A stretch of DNA of 29,758 nt from an uncultured Oscillospiraceae bacterium. Lineage in GTDB: Bacteria > Bacillota > Clostridia > Oscillospirales > Acutalibacteraceae. Below are positions 1 to 8,583 of the stretch, one piece after another. The position numbers and the translations under genes are program-made. Under the pieces are notes generated by a model. The model made no database searches. It was not told the origin of the DNA and was given only the letters and a program-made list of their open reading frames with translations. The stretch covers positions 1 through 29,758 of the forward strand of contig CABUNG010000030.1 of assembly GCA_902492895.1 (NCBI GenBank), in the 5' to 3' direction. The first letter of the stretch is position 1. Each line of letters begins with the position of its first letter.

Positions 1-1
1 C

Positions 2-1525
2 ATGCAGTCCGGTCCCTCCGGGTATGTGGAGTTTGCCAATCGGGAACGGAAGTACATGTATTATACGCCACTGGGGATCAACGACTGGTATTTGCTGTCT
101 GTGGTCCCGACGAGCGTTGCCAATGAAAAAATGGCGCAGGTCATGCGCTGGTCCTACATGCTCGTCGGGGTCATGCTGCTGCTGTTCTTTTTCCTGGTGA
201 TGCATATCATCCGCATGCAGGCAAACAGCCAAAAGATCCTGCGCAGGCTCGCGTATGTCGATCCCCTTACCGGGGGCGGCACCCTGAGCAAATTCAAGGC
301 CGATGCCGCAGCGATACTGGAGAAAAATACCAGTGAAAACAAACCGTATTCCGTTGTCAGCCTGGACATCGACAAATTCAAATACATCAATGAGATGTTC
401 GGCTATCAGGAGGGCAACCGCGCGATCCTGTTTTTGTCCCAGGTGCTTACCGAATCGCTCCGTCCAGGGGAATTGTGTGCACACAAGGGCGCGGACAATT
501 TTGTCTTGCTGCTGCAAAGCGGCATCCATGGGGATCTGGTCAATCGGCTCGAAGGCATCAGCGCGCGGATGAAAGAGTTCCAGGAATCGTGCGGCAATCG
601 GTATGAGCTGGTTCTGTCCATGGGTGCGTATGAGGTGGAACAGACGGAGCGGGATATCGATACGCTGATCGATCGGGCGGAAATTCCGCAGAAAACGGTC
701 AAAGGCCGCCACGCGGTTCACTATGCGTTTTACGACGAGGCGATCCGTGCACAGCAGCTGTATGAGCACAATCTGGAAAATAAAATGACGAAAGCGCTTG
801 AAAACCGGGACTTTTGTGTATACTATCAACCGAAATACGACACGCAGAGCCGGGCGTTGACTGGGGCCGAAGCGCTTGTGCGGTGGATCGATCCGGAATT
901 GGGCCTCATTTATCCGGGCAGTTTTGTTCCGCTGTTTGAAAGCAACGGATTCATCACCGAATTGGACCGTTTTGTCTTCAGCGAGGTGTGCGGACAGATC
1001 CGCCGCTGGCTGGATGCCGGGCTTCCGGTGGTGCCCGTGTCGGTGAATGTCTCCCGACTTCACCTCTATAATCCTCATTTTACCGAAGAATACCAGACGA
1101 TTCTCGCTCGCCACGGTATCCCCACCCGTCTTATTCAGCTGGAGCTGACCGAGAGCGCTTTCTTTGACAATCGCCTGGTTACACGGGATATCGTCGACCG
1201 CCTCCATCAGGCCGGCTTTGCGGTTCTGATGGACGACTTTGGGACGGGATATTCTTCTTTGAATCTGCTCAAAGACCTGTCCGTCGATGTCCTGAAACTG
1301 GACAAAGGGTTTATGGAGGATGCCGCGAACAATGAGAAGGGACAGCGGATTGTGGCCAGCATCGTGCAGATGGCCCAGTCCCTGGGTATGAAGGTGACGG
1401 CGGAGGGGGTGGAAACAGACGCGCAGTACCGCTATCTGCTGGAGGTCGGATGCGATGAAATCCAGGGGTATTACTTCGCCAGACCGATGGAAAGAGACGC
1501 GTTTGAGAACCTGCTGAGAACATAA
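2..1525 (+). CDS. Membrane EAL-domain c-di-GMP phosphodiesterase with degenerate GGDEF domain (5' partial)
   Basis: The reading frame is open at the left edge, so only the C-terminal part (507 residues) is visible and the true start lies upstream. Visible order: the tail of a probable extracytoplasmic Cache-type sensor domain (about 1-45, including a GINDWYLLSVVP stretch typical of dCache ends), one transmembrane helix (about 51-70), a GGDEF domain (about 85-240) and an EAL domain (about 260-505). The GGDEF signature reads GADNF (163-167), so cyclase activity is probably lost. The EAL domain keeps its catalytic set: EAL at 290-292, SVNVS around Asn349, ELTES with Glu381, DDFGTG at 411-416, LKLDKGF around 431-437 and AEGVET at 467-472. 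I infer an active phosphodiesterase that hydrolyses c-di-GMP at the inner membrane face, possibly tuned by GTP binding to the degenerate GGDEF domain. PopT and a flippase follow on the same strand. Confidence 0.9.
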   Translation: MQSGPSGYVEFANRERKYMYYTPLGINDWYLLSVVPTSVANEKMAQVMRWSYMLVGVMLLLFFFLVMHIIRMQANSQKILRRLAYVDPLTGGGTLSKFKADAAAILEKNTSENKPYSVVSLDIDKFKYINEMFGYQEGNRAILFLSQVLTESLRPGELCAHKGADNFVLLLQSGIHGDLVNRLEGISARMKEFQESCGNRYELVLSMGAYEVEQTERDIDTLIDRAEIPQKTVKGRHAVHYAFYDEAIRAQQLYEHNLENKMTKALENRDFCVYYQPKYDTQSRALTGAEALVRWIDPELGLIYPGSFVPLFESNGFITELDRFVFSEVCGQIRRWLDAGLPVVPVSVNVSRLHLYNPHFTEEYQTILARHGIPTRLIQLELTESAFFDNRLVTRDIVDRLHQAGFAVLMDDFGTGYSSLNLLKDLSVDVLKLDKGFMEDAANNEKGQRIVASIVQMAQSLGMKVTAEGVETDAQYRYLLEVGCDEIQGYYFARPMERDAFENLLRT

Positions 1526-1568
1526 GTCCGGGACACGGACGGATTTTATAACGGAAAGGATCCTGTAC

Positions 1569-2486
1569 ATGCAGTTCGTATTCATTCTATTATGCGGGGC
1601 GCTCATCGGTGTGGCCGAGATCATTCCCGGGGTGAGCGGCGGCACCATCGCCGTGCTGCTGAATATCTACGACCGGCTCATCGAATCGATCAGTCACCTG
1701 CGCAAGGATTTTAAAAAAAGCATCCGGTTTCTGATTCCGCTGCTGATCGGCATGGCGCTGGCCATCGCGGTCTTCAGCTTTGTCATTACGTTTTTGCAGA
1801 AACACTATCCCATGGCTCTCAACTTCTTGTTCCTGGGTCTCGTGATCGGTATCGTCCCCATGCTGCTGCGCCGCGCTACGGCCGGCCGGTTCAAAGTCGT
1901 CAACGTGCTGCCCTTCCTTGTGCTGCTGGGGGTGATGGTGCTTCTCGCGTTTTTGAACGCGGATAAGGATGCGGTTCCCGTGTATACAGCCCTGACGCCG
2001 CTGCTGGGGGTCAAGCTGGTCGCCACGGGATTCGTCGCGGCGCTCTGTATGATTCTGCCCGGCATCAGCGGCTCGATGATGATGGTCATTTTCGGCATGT
2101 ATGCGACGGTGGTCGGCTCGGTCAAGGGCCTGCTCGTCCCTCTGACCAACCTTGTCGGGATGTCGGGGACGGCGGAGATCCCGTGGTCCACCAGCCTGTT
2201 CATCCTGCTGCTGGCCGGATCGGGGATGCTGCTCGGCGTGATCTTCGGCGCCAAGCTGGTGGAATTCGGCCTGTCTCATTTCCCGCAGGCGACGTATTTC
2301 GGCATCCTGGGGCTGGTGCTGGGTTCCACGATCACGCTTTACCGCAGCGCCGGCCTGTCCTTTGAAACGGCGCAGGGGTTTGTCGCTATTGGCACCCTCG
2401 TTGTCGGAGTCCTGCTGTCGCTGTATTTCACCTCGGAAAAGAGCCTGTCGGCCACAGCCAAACGGGTGGAAGATTCAGACCAATAA
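1569..2486 (+). CDS. DUF368 family membrane protein, probable polyprenyl-phosphate translocase (PopT-like)
   Basis: A 305-residue, strongly hydrophobic polytopic protein with the DUF368 hallmark near the N-terminus (EIIPGVSGGTIAVLLNIYD, about 17-35). A related internal repeat, MILPGISGSMMMVIFG, lies near residues 160-175, consistent with the inverted-repeat architecture of the family. Family knowledge: DUF368 (PopT) proteins return undecaprenyl phosphate across the membrane so the lipid carrier can be reused in envelope synthesis. The ATG start is preceded by an AAGGA Shine-Dalgarno about 10 bases upstream. The next gene is a lipid-linked polysaccharide flippase-like protein, which uses the same carrier, so the pairing makes sense. 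Family assignment is firm; the exact substrate is inferred. Confidence 0.88.
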   Translation: MQFVFILLCGALIGVAEIIPGVSGGTIAVLLNIYDRLIESISHLRKDFKKSIRFLIPLLIGMALAIAVFSFVITFLQKHYPMALNFLFLGLVIGIVPMLLRRATAGRFKVVNVLPFLVLLGVMVLLAFLNADKDAVPVYTALTPLLGVKLVATGFVAALCMILPGISGSMMMVIFGMYATVVGSVKGLLVPLTNLVGMSGTAEIPWSTSLFILLLAGSGMLLGVIFGAKLVEFGLSHFPQATYFGILGLVLGSTITLYRSAGLSFETAQGFVAIGTLVVGVLLSLYFTSEKSLSATAKRVEDSDQ

Positions 2487-2562
2487 CGTGGAAGTGCGGC
2501 CGGGACGGCCGCCGTGTTGGATCTCATGAACCAATACCCATCGAACGCCCGGAGATGACACC

Positions 2563-3957
2563 TTGAACAAATATAAAAAGCTTTTATCCAATACGCTGAT
2601 ATTCGCCATCGGCACCTTCAGCTCTAAGCTGCTGGTGTTTTTTCTCACGCGCCTGTACACGGCCGTCCTTACCCAGGAGGAATACGGCATTGTCGATATG
2701 ATTCAGCAGTCGGGGAACCTGCTGCTGCCTCTTGTGACCCTGGGCATCACCAACGCCGTGGTGCGGTTCGGACTCGATAGAGGCGTTAAAAAAAGCCACG
2801 TGTTCACCACGGGGCTTTTGTCGATCGGCGCGGGCTTCCTGCTTCTGATGCTGTGTTCGCCGCTGCTCGGACTCTTTGATTTTCTGTCCGGGCACGTGTA
2901 TCTGCTCTGCTTTTTCGTGCTGACCTCGTCGCTTCGTTCCCTATGTGCGCAGTTCGTGCGGGCGAAGGGCGCGGTCCGGCTCTTCGCCCTGGACGGCATC
3001 ATCAGCACGCTGACGACCATTTTGTTCAACATCCTGTTTCTCGTCGTTTTCCGGATGGGCGTGTTCGGGTACATTTTTTCCATGATCTGTTCCGATATCC
3101 TGTCGGTGATGTTTCTGTTTGTCATGTCGAATCTCCACCGGTATATCCGGTTCCGGGGACTGGACCGGAACATCGCCAAATCCATGCTGCTGTTTTCCAT
3201 TCCGCTGATTCCCAACACCATCCTGTGGTGGATAACCAATATGTCGGACCGGTACATCATCAACTATCAGCTCGGCGCCAGCTTTACCGGCGCTTACGCC
3301 GCCGCCTACAAAATCCCCTCGCTCGTCATGCTGGTGTCGGGGATTTTCATGGATGCCTGGCAGATTTCGGCCATTACCGAACAAAAAGCGAGGGACCGCT
3401 TCTACACCAAAGTGGTGAATATCTACAGCATGCTGCTGTTTGTGCTGGCGTCGGGCGTCATCATGATGACGCGGGTGATTCCGCTCGTGCTGTTCGATAA
3501 GTCCTATTACGATGCGTGGCGCTACATCCCGCTGCCGGTCGTTTCCATCGTTTTCACCTGCCTGGTCAACTTCCTGGGCAGCATTTATATGGTGGAAAAG
3601 CGGAGCGTCCGGTCCTTGCTGACCGCCGCGCTCAGCGCGGTGATAAACGTGGTTCTCAATCTGTGGTGGATCCCGCTGTATGGCGTCAACGGCGCGGCGG
3701 CGGCGACGCTCGTCTGCTTCGTCGTGGTGTTTGTCGTCCGGCTGGTGGATACCCGGAAATTCGTCCGGATCAAGTGGCAGTATTTCCGCCTGATTCTCAA
3801 TTTCGCGGTTCTCATGACCCAGTGCTACTGCGTGCTTCAGGAAGTGCCGTTCTGGATCCTGTATGAAATTCTCCTGTTCGCCCTGATGGTGCTGGTCAAC
3901 GGCCGGGGACTGGTGATCGGCCTCAAGCGGGTATTGCGCAAAAACAGCGCCGGATAA
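2563..3957 (+). CDS. Wzx/MATE-like polysaccharide flippase (oligosaccharide translocase family)
   Basis: A 464-residue integral membrane protein with about 12-14 predicted hydrophobic helices. The N-terminal pattern (LLSNTLIFAIGTFSSKLLVF, then LTQEEYGIVDMI) is characteristic of the polysaccharide biosynthesis/Wzx branch of the MOP flippase superfamily. These proteins move undecaprenyl-linked saccharides, or related lipid-linked units, across the cytoplasmic membrane. The start is a TTG with GGAG eight bases upstream; no in-frame ATG fits better. A four-codon ORF (ATG ACA CCT TGA, 2555-2566) overlaps this start and may be chance or translational coupling. There are no glycosyltransferases nearby, so the glycan moved cannot be named. 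It lies 76 bases downstream of the PopT-like gene and is probably co-transcribed with it. Confidence 0.87.
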   Translation: MNKYKKLLSNTLIFAIGTFSSKLLVFFLTRLYTAVLTQEEYGIVDMIQQSGNLLLPLVTLGITNAVVRFGLDRGVKKSHVFTTGLLSIGAGFLLLMLCSPLLGLFDFLSGHVYLLCFFVLTSSLRSLCAQFVRAKGAVRLFALDGIISTLTTILFNILFLVVFRMGVFGYIFSMICSDILSVMFLFVMSNLHRYIRFRGLDRNIAKSMLLFSIPLIPNTILWWITNMSDRYIINYQLGASFTGAYAAAYKIPSLVMLVSGIFMDAWQISAITEQKARDRFYTKVVNIYSMLLFVLASGVIMMTRVIPLVLFDKSYYDAWRYIPLPVVSIVFTCLVNFLGSIYMVEKRSVRSLLTAALSAVINVVLNLWWIPLYGVNGAAAATLVCFVVVFVVRLVDTRKFVRIKWQYFRLILNFAVLMTQCYCVLQEVPFWILYEILLFALMVLVNGRGLVIGLKRVLRKNSAG

Positions 3958-4034
3958 AGACCGGACGCTTGCCGTAGTAAATGGAACCGGATGGGGTTAT
4001 ACTATGCTGTAAGCAGCGGAAAGGGGACCAATCG

Positions 4035-5624
4035 ATGGGCTCGTGCTTATATACCAACGGAACCATTTTGACGATGGAAAACAACCAGGCCGCCGAAGCG
4101 GTCCTGACGGACGGCGGCCGGATTCTACGGGTGGGGTCTCTCGACGAACTGCGCCTGGAGGCGCCGCCGGATACCAAGGAGATCGATCTCGAGCATCGGG
4201 TGATGCTGCCCGCCTTTCTCGATCCCCACAGCCACATCACCGCTTATGCGAACACGCTCTCCCTCGTCCAGCTCGGCGGGGCGGCCGGTTTTGACGAGAT
4301 TCACGACCGCATCCGCGAGTTCCGGAAAGAAAAACGGCTGAAATCCGGGGATTGGATCCTGGGATTCGGCTACGATCACAATACACTCCGGGAACAGGAT
4401 CATCCCACCCGGTGGCTGCTCGACCGGGCGGCCCCGGACAATCCGGTGGTGATAGCCCACGCCTCCGGGCATATGGGGGTGCTGAATACGGCCGCGCTTC
4501 AGGCGCTCGGGATCACCGCCGACACTCCCGATCCGGAAGGGGGCGTCATCGGCCGGGAAGAGGAGGGGACTCCCTCCGGGTATTTGGAGGAGACGGCCTT
4601 TACCGGTGCGACCTCCGGCGTGCCGCAGCCGACGCTGGAACAGCTCGGCCGCCAGATCGACGCTGCGCAGCGGGTGTATCTCAGCCACGGCATCGCGACG
4701 GTGCAGGACGGCCTGACCAAATATCCGGAATGGGCCATGCTCTCCTCCATGGCGGAGGCGGGGCGGCTGATCACCGATGTGGTGGCTTACGCCGAGATGA
4801 AGGACTGCCGCGCCCTGCCCGCCGAGCATCCGGACTACGCGCGCGGCTATCGGAACCGGCTTCGGATAGGCGGATACAAAATATTCCTGGACGGTTCGCC
4901 CCAGGGCCGGACGGCCTGGATGACGGAACCCTATGAAAACGGGGAAGAGGGATATCGTGGGTATCCCATCTACACGGATGATCAGGTGGAGAACTTTGTC
5001 CGGGACGCGCTCCGGGAAAATCGGCAATTGCTGGCCCATTGCAACGGCGATGCGGCGGCGCAGCAATATATCGACGCATTTGAAACGGTGCTGGGCGGCC
5101 TGCGCCCGGTGGATACCCGGCCCGTGATGATCCACGCGCAGCTGCTCCGCCGGGATCAGCTTCCCGCCATGCGGACCCTCGGCATGATTCCGTCTTTTTT
5201 TGTGGCGCACACCTATTATTGGGGAGACGTGCACGTCCGGAATTTCGGCCTTTCGCGGGCGTCGGGTATCAGCCCGGCCGCGTCGGCTTTGGCGGCCGGC
5301 GTGCCCTTCACCTTCCATCAGGATACGCCGGTGCTGCCGCCCGATATGCTCGTCACCGTCGGCTGCGCGGTGAACCGCGTCACCCGGAACGGGCAGGTGC
5401 TCGGGGAGGGGGAGCGGATCTCTCCGCTGGAGGCTCTACGGGCTGTGACGATCAGCGCCGCCTATCAGTATTTTGAAGAGGATCAAAAGGGTTCCATCCG
5501 GGAAGGCAAGCGGGCAGATTTTGTGGTGCTCGATCAGAATCCGCTGACGGCCGATCCGGAACGCATCCGGGATATCCGGGTGCTGCGGACGATCAAGGAC
5601 GGGGTTACGGTTTACGAATGCTGA
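4035..5624 (+). CDS. YtcJ-like metal-dependent amidohydrolase (amidohydrolase family 3)
   Basis: A 529-residue cytoplasmic hydrolase of the YtcJ/amidohydrolase-3 group. Seen in sequence: the metal-binding HxH-type segment (DPHSHIT, about residues 58-64) after a short beta-sandwich (LYTNGTILTMENN), an AHASGHMG block, DGSPQGRTAWMTEPY, an HCNGDAAAQQYIDAFE block, an HAQLL strand, FHQDTPVLPP near the C-terminal active-site Asp, and the ADFVVLDQNPL return to the sandwich. I chose the ATG at 4035 because AAGGGGACC lies directly upstream and the family N-terminus starts there; an in-frame ATG at 3981 would add 18 atypical residues. Members cleave C-N bonds, but substrates vary widely and none can be deduced here. 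It probably begins the four-gene set ending at 8372. Confidence 0.88.
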   Translation: MGSCLYTNGTILTMENNQAAEAVLTDGGRILRVGSLDELRLEAPPDTKEIDLEHRVMLPAFLDPHSHITAYANTLSLVQLGGAAGFDEIHDRIREFRKEKRLKSGDWILGFGYDHNTLREQDHPTRWLLDRAAPDNPVVIAHASGHMGVLNTAALQALGITADTPDPEGGVIGREEEGTPSGYLEETAFTGATSGVPQPTLEQLGRQIDAAQRVYLSHGIATVQDGLTKYPEWAMLSSMAEAGRLITDVVAYAEMKDCRALPAEHPDYARGYRNRLRIGGYKIFLDGSPQGRTAWMTEPYENGEEGYRGYPIYTDDQVENFVRDALRENRQLLAHCNGDAAAQQYIDAFETVLGGLRPVDTRPVMIHAQLLRRDQLPAMRTLGMIPSFFVAHTYYWGDVHVRNFGLSRASGISPAASALAAGVPFTFHQDTPVLPPDMLVTVGCAVNRVTRNGQVLGEGERISPLEALRAVTISAAYQYFEEDQKGSIREGKRADFVVLDQNPLTADPERIRDIRVLRTIKDGVTVYEC

Positions 5625-5696
5625 ACAATTTCCGGCATTCTCCAATTTTCTCTTTACAGACGGGGAAAAATATGCTTTGATAAGGGGGATACCGGC

Positions 5697-6476
5697 ATGA
5701 GAGCGGTCGTGACGGGTGCCAGCTCCGGCATCGGGCGGGATATCGCCCGTCAGCTCGCTTCGAGAGGCGCGGAGCTCGTGCTCGTCGCCCGGCGGGAGGA
5801 CCGGCTCACAGAACTGGCGGCGGAGCTGCCGGTTCGGGCCGAGGTGTATCCCTGCGATCTCGCCGACCCGGACGCCTGCGTGGAGCTCCACCGCCGCGTT
5901 TCGGAACGACCGGTGGATATCCTGGTCAACAATGCGGGCTTCGGGGTGTTCGGCGCCTTTGATGAAACCGATCTGCAGAAGGAACTCGCTCTTATCGATG
6001 TGAATATCCGGGCGGTGCACATCCTGACCAAACTGTTTTACCGCGATTTTGCCGCCAGAGGCTCCGGCCGGATTCTCAATGTCGCATCCTCGGCGGGTTT
6101 CATGCCCGGCCCCCTTTTGTCGTCCTATTACGCCTCCAAGGCGTATGTTCTCCGCCTGACCGAGGCGCTGCATGAGGAACTCAGGCGGATGGGGAGTCCG
6201 GTTACGGTCAGCGCCTTTTGTCCCGGCCCGGTATCGACCGAGTTCGATGCGGTAGCGGACGTGCGCTTCAGCGTCAGGGGAATCAGCAGCGAGCGGGCGG
6301 CGAAGGCCGCGGTGGAGGGGATGTTCCGCGGCAAGCTGGTGATCGTGCCCGGGCTGCAGATGAAGGCGGCGCATGTGGGAAGCCGCCTGCTGCCCGACCG
6401 GCTGATGCTGCGCCTGACGTGGCACATGCAGCGCCGCAAGATGAGGGACAGCTCTGTGGGAAAGGAGATACCATGA
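5697..6476 (+). CDS. Short-chain dehydrogenase/reductase (SDR)
   Basis: A 259-residue classical SDR. The N-terminal GASSGIG (about residues 7-13) is the Rossmann nucleotide-binding turn, and ARR after the second strand favours NADP(H). NNAG sits near 80. The catalytic set is Ser131/Ser132 (VASSAG), Tyr144 and Lys148 (YYASK), followed by CPGPVSTEF. The C-terminal stretch resembles the DltE/YqjQ-like SDR branch, which often acts on lipid-like or keto substrates. The product ends in an ATGA overlap with the next oxidoreductase, indicating translational coupling. Substrate unknown. Confidence 0.9.
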   Translation: MRAVVTGASSGIGRDIARQLASRGAELVLVARREDRLTELAAELPVRAEVYPCDLADPDACVELHRRVSERPVDILVNNAGFGVFGAFDETDLQKELALIDVNIRAVHILTKLFYRDFAARGSGRILNVASSAGFMPGPLLSSYYASKAYVLRLTEALHEELRRMGSPVTVSAFCPGPVSTEFDAVADVRFSVRGISSERAAKAAVEGMFRGKLVIVPGLQMKAAHVGSRLLPDRLMLRLTWHMQRRKMRDSSVGKEIP

Positions 6477-7462
6477 AATACGGAACCATTGGAACCAGCT
6501 GGATCACGGAAGCGTATATCCGGGGCGCGCAGCTTACGGATAAGTGGGAGCTCGCCGCCGTGTATTCCAGGGACGAAGAGAAGGGCCGGGCGTTTGCCGC
6601 GAAATTCGGTTCGCCGCCGGTCTATACCGACCTTGTGAAAATGGCGGAAAGCGACATCGACGCGGTGTATATCGCCAGCCCCAACGCTCTGCACGAGGAG
6701 CACAGCCGCCTGTTTTTGGAGCATGGCAAACACGTGCTGTGCGAAAAACCGATCGCCGTCACCGCCGAAGGCCTGCGGCGGCTGCAGGAGCTGGCGAGGG
6801 ACCGGGATCTCGTGTATATGGAAGCGATTATGCTGCTGCATATCCCGGCGAGAGAGGTCCTGCGGCAGGCCCTGCCGAAAATCGGGCGGATCACGTCCGC
6901 TAGACTGGACTTTTCCCAATTGTCGTCGCAGTATGTCCGGCTGATGGCAGGCGGCATCCCCAACTCGTTCAATCCCCGGATGGCGGGCGGGTGTTTGATG
7001 GATCTCGGGATTTACTGTGTGTACGCCGCGCTCGACCTGTTCGGGAAACCCGAAAGCGTGTGTACCGCCGCGTCTCTGCTCCCTACGGGGGCGGACGGTT
7101 CGGGCGGCAGCCTGTGGACCTATCCCGGCACAGGGGTGAGCCTGAGCTATTCCAAGACGGGGCAGAGCCGGCTGGGTTCCGAGATCATCGGGGATCAAGG
7201 CACTGTCGTGATGGAATCGGTATCTAAGCTGACGGGCATCCGGATCGTGTATAATCAGAAAACGGATAAGCCCGAAGAGGAAACCCTGATCGGGGATGTC
7301 CCCAAAGACGAGCTCATGCGGGGGGAGGCAGCCGACTTTGCGCGGGCCATCCTCCGGCGGGAGGAAACCCGGGATGAGCTGGACAGCTGGTCGAGGCTGG
7401 CGCTGGAAACCTGCGGGATGCTCGAACATATGCGGGCCCAGGCGGGCATACGGTTTGAATAA
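6473..7462 (+). CDS. Gfo/Idh/MocA family NAD(P)-dependent oxidoreductase
   Basis: A 329-residue protein with an N-terminal Rossmann fold (MKYGTIGTSWITEAYIRGA), the EKP motif (LCEKPIAV, about residues 88-95) and a C-terminal domain opening with GGCLMDLGIYCVY, all typical of Gfo/Idh/MocA enzymes that oxidise or reduce sugars, inositols or related hydroxy compounds. The start at 6473 is fixed by a strong AAAGGAGA site and by the ATGA overlap with the SDR stop; upstream in-frame starts would run through the SDR gene. It is followed 16 bases later by a sugar kinase-like gene, suggesting a sugar or polyol pathway. The substrate is not deducible. Confidence 0.9.
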   Translation: MKYGTIGTSWITEAYIRGAQLTDKWELAAVYSRDEEKGRAFAAKFGSPPVYTDLVKMAESDIDAVYIASPNALHEEHSRLFLEHGKHVLCEKPIAVTAEGLRRLQELARDRDLVYMEAIMLLHIPAREVLRQALPKIGRITSARLDFSQLSSQYVRLMAGGIPNSFNPRMAGGCLMDLGIYCVYAALDLFGKPESVCTAASLLPTGADGSGGSLWTYPGTGVSLSYSKTGQSRLGSEIIGDQGTVVMESVSKLTGIRIVYNQKTDKPEEETLIGDVPKDELMRGEAADFARAILRREETRDELDSWSRLALETCGMLEHMRAQAGIRFE

Positions 7463-7478
7463 AAGGAGAGCTTGACGG

Positions 7479-8372
7479 ATGAAAGTACTGAATTTTGGAT
7501 CGCTCAATATCGATATGGTCTACGCGGTGGACCATTTTGTCCGGGCGGGGGAAACCCTCTCGTCCGACCGCCTGGAGCGCTTCTGCGGCGGCAAGGGCCT
7601 CAATCAATCGGTTGCGCTCGCAAGGGCGGGCGCCGAGGTGCTTCACGCGGGCTGTATCGGCCGGGACGGCGGCATGCTGCTCGACCTGCTCGCCGCGAGC
7701 GGCGCGGACACCCGTTTTGTCCGCCAGCTGGATGAGGCGAGCGGCCACGCGATCATTCAAGTGGACAAGAAGGGGCAGAACTGCATCCTGCTTTACGGCG
7801 GGGCCAATATGCAGATCACCGAGGCGTTTGCCGACCAGGTGCTGGCCACCTGCGGCAAAGGCGATGTGCTGCTGCTGCAGAATGAAATCAATCTGCTTCC
7901 GTATATCGTGGATAAAGCGTACGAGCGGGGGATGGAGATTGCGCTCAATCCGTCTCCGATCAATGAACAGCTCGGAAAGCTGCCGCTGGACAAGATCCGC
8001 TATTTTATCCTCAATGAAATCGAGGGCCGGGAACTGACCGGGGAAGAAGCGCCGGAGGATATCCTGCGGGAATTCCGCCGCCGGTATCCGAATGCCGTGG
8101 TGGTGCTCACCCTCGGCAAAAGCGGCGCCGTATACGATGACGGCCACACCCGCTGCCGCCATGGAATCTACAAGGTGCCGGTGGTGGATACCACGGCCGC
8201 GGGCGATACCTTTACCGGCTTTTTCCTGACGGCCGTGACCTCGGGTAAGGAGCCGGAGGAAGCGCTCCGGATCGCCTCCGTGGCGTCGTCCCTCGCGGTG
8301 TCCCGCCAGGGCGCTGCCCCTTCCATTCCCACCATGCAGGAGGTCCTGCGGGCGGATTTGGCCCCCTGCTGA
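7479..8372 (+). CDS. PfkB family carbohydrate kinase, ribokinase-like
   Basis: A 297-residue PfkB kinase. The first signature is present (GGKGLNQSVALARAGAEV, about residues 38-55). The second, DTTAAGDTF, carries the catalytic base Asp243 and an anion-hole AAG, the spelling usual in ribokinases. NPSPINEQLGKLP and LNEIEGREL are also ribokinase-like. The enzyme should phosphorylate a sugar or related alcohol with ATP in the cytoplasm; ribose is the default guess but nucleosides or other sugars are possible. An AAAAGGAGAG site precedes the ATG. It is the last gene of the set and is followed by a strong intrinsic terminator at 8412. No rbs transporter or rbsD lies nearby, so I do not assign rbsK. 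Confidence 0.86.
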   Translation: MKVLNFGSLNIDMVYAVDHFVRAGETLSSDRLERFCGGKGLNQSVALARAGAEVLHAGCIGRDGGMLLDLLAASGADTRFVRQLDEASGHAIIQVDKKGQNCILLYGGANMQITEAFADQVLATCGKGDVLLLQNEINLLPYIVDKAYERGMEIALNPSPINEQLGKLPLDKIRYFILNEIEGRELTGEEAPEDILREFRRRYPNAVVVLTLGKSGAVYDDGHTRCRHGIYKVPVVDTTAAGDTFTGFFLTAVTSGKEPEEALRIASVASSLAVSRQGAAPSIPTMQEVLRADLAPC

Positions 8373-8411
8373 TCCCGTTTCCGTATTTTTCCCACAGATT
8401 TGTGAAAAGCT

Positions 8412-8453
8412 ACCAGAGATTTCTTCACCCCGTGAAGAATCTCTGGTTTTTTA
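8412..8453 (+). terminator. Intrinsic terminator of the amidohydrolase-kinase gene set
   Basis: The left arm ACCAGAGATTTCTTCAC (8412-8428) pairs with GTGAAGAATCTCTGGT (8432-8447) around a CCC loop, with one bulged T, and is followed by a run of T. It separates the kinase from the MarR promoter region. Confidence 0.93.
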
Positions 8454-8465
8454 TTAGTAGACTAA
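8454..8465. promoter_or_regulatory. Second, upstream MarR-type operator candidate
   Basis: TTAGTAGACTAA has the same TTAGT/ACTAA half-sites and the same two-base spacer as the perfect operator at 8552-8563; only the two central bases differ. The preceding base (A) also matches. The centre-to-centre distance is 98 bp, so the site may allow cooperative or looped binding. This is inferred from sequence match only. Confidence 0.6.
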
Positions 8466-8517
8466 GTATTTAAGGCTGTTCAATTGTGAAAGGTTTGTGA
8501 ATTCAGGGCCGGACATC

Positions 8518-8546
8518 TTGATTATATGGGGTAAATTGAATAAAAT
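8518..8546 (+). promoter_or_regulatory. Promoter of the marR-ABC exporter operon
   Basis: A -35 box TTGATT (8518-8523), a 17-base spacer and a -10 box TAAAAT (8541-8546). The predicted transcription start, near 8553, falls inside the palindromic operator at 8551-8564, which fits autorepression. Confidence 0.75.
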
Positions 8547-8550
8547 AACC

Positions 8551-8564
8551 ATTAGTTAACTAAT
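8551..8564. promoter_or_regulatory. MarR operator (perfect palindrome ATTAGTTAACTAAT)
   Basis: A perfect 14-bp palindrome directly downstream of the -10 box and 19 bases before the marR ATG. Size, symmetry and AT-rich half-sites match operators of MarR proteins that repress their own drug-exporter operons. The adjacent repressor gene is the obvious ligand. Confidence 0.8.
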
Positions 8565-8583
8565 GAATTAGGGGGTGTCGGGC

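Noticed and set aside
1526..1540. Small GTCCG/CGGAC hairpin after the phosphodiesterase gene
   Set aside because: Five pairs and a weak TTTT; too slight for a terminator.
2496..2512. GCGGCCG-GGA-CGGCCGC hairpin between the PopT-like gene and the flippase
   Set aside because: A perfect 7-bp stem but no T-tract follows, so I do not call a terminator.
2555..2566. Four-codon ORF (ATG ACA CCT TGA) overlapping the TTG start of the flippase
   Set aside because: Could give start-stop coupling, but so short an ORF arises easily by chance and nothing else supports it.
3969..4003. TTGCCG and TATACT upstream of the amidohydrolase gene as a promoter
   Set aside because: The -10 looks good but spacing to the -35 is 23 bases and no better -35 exists.
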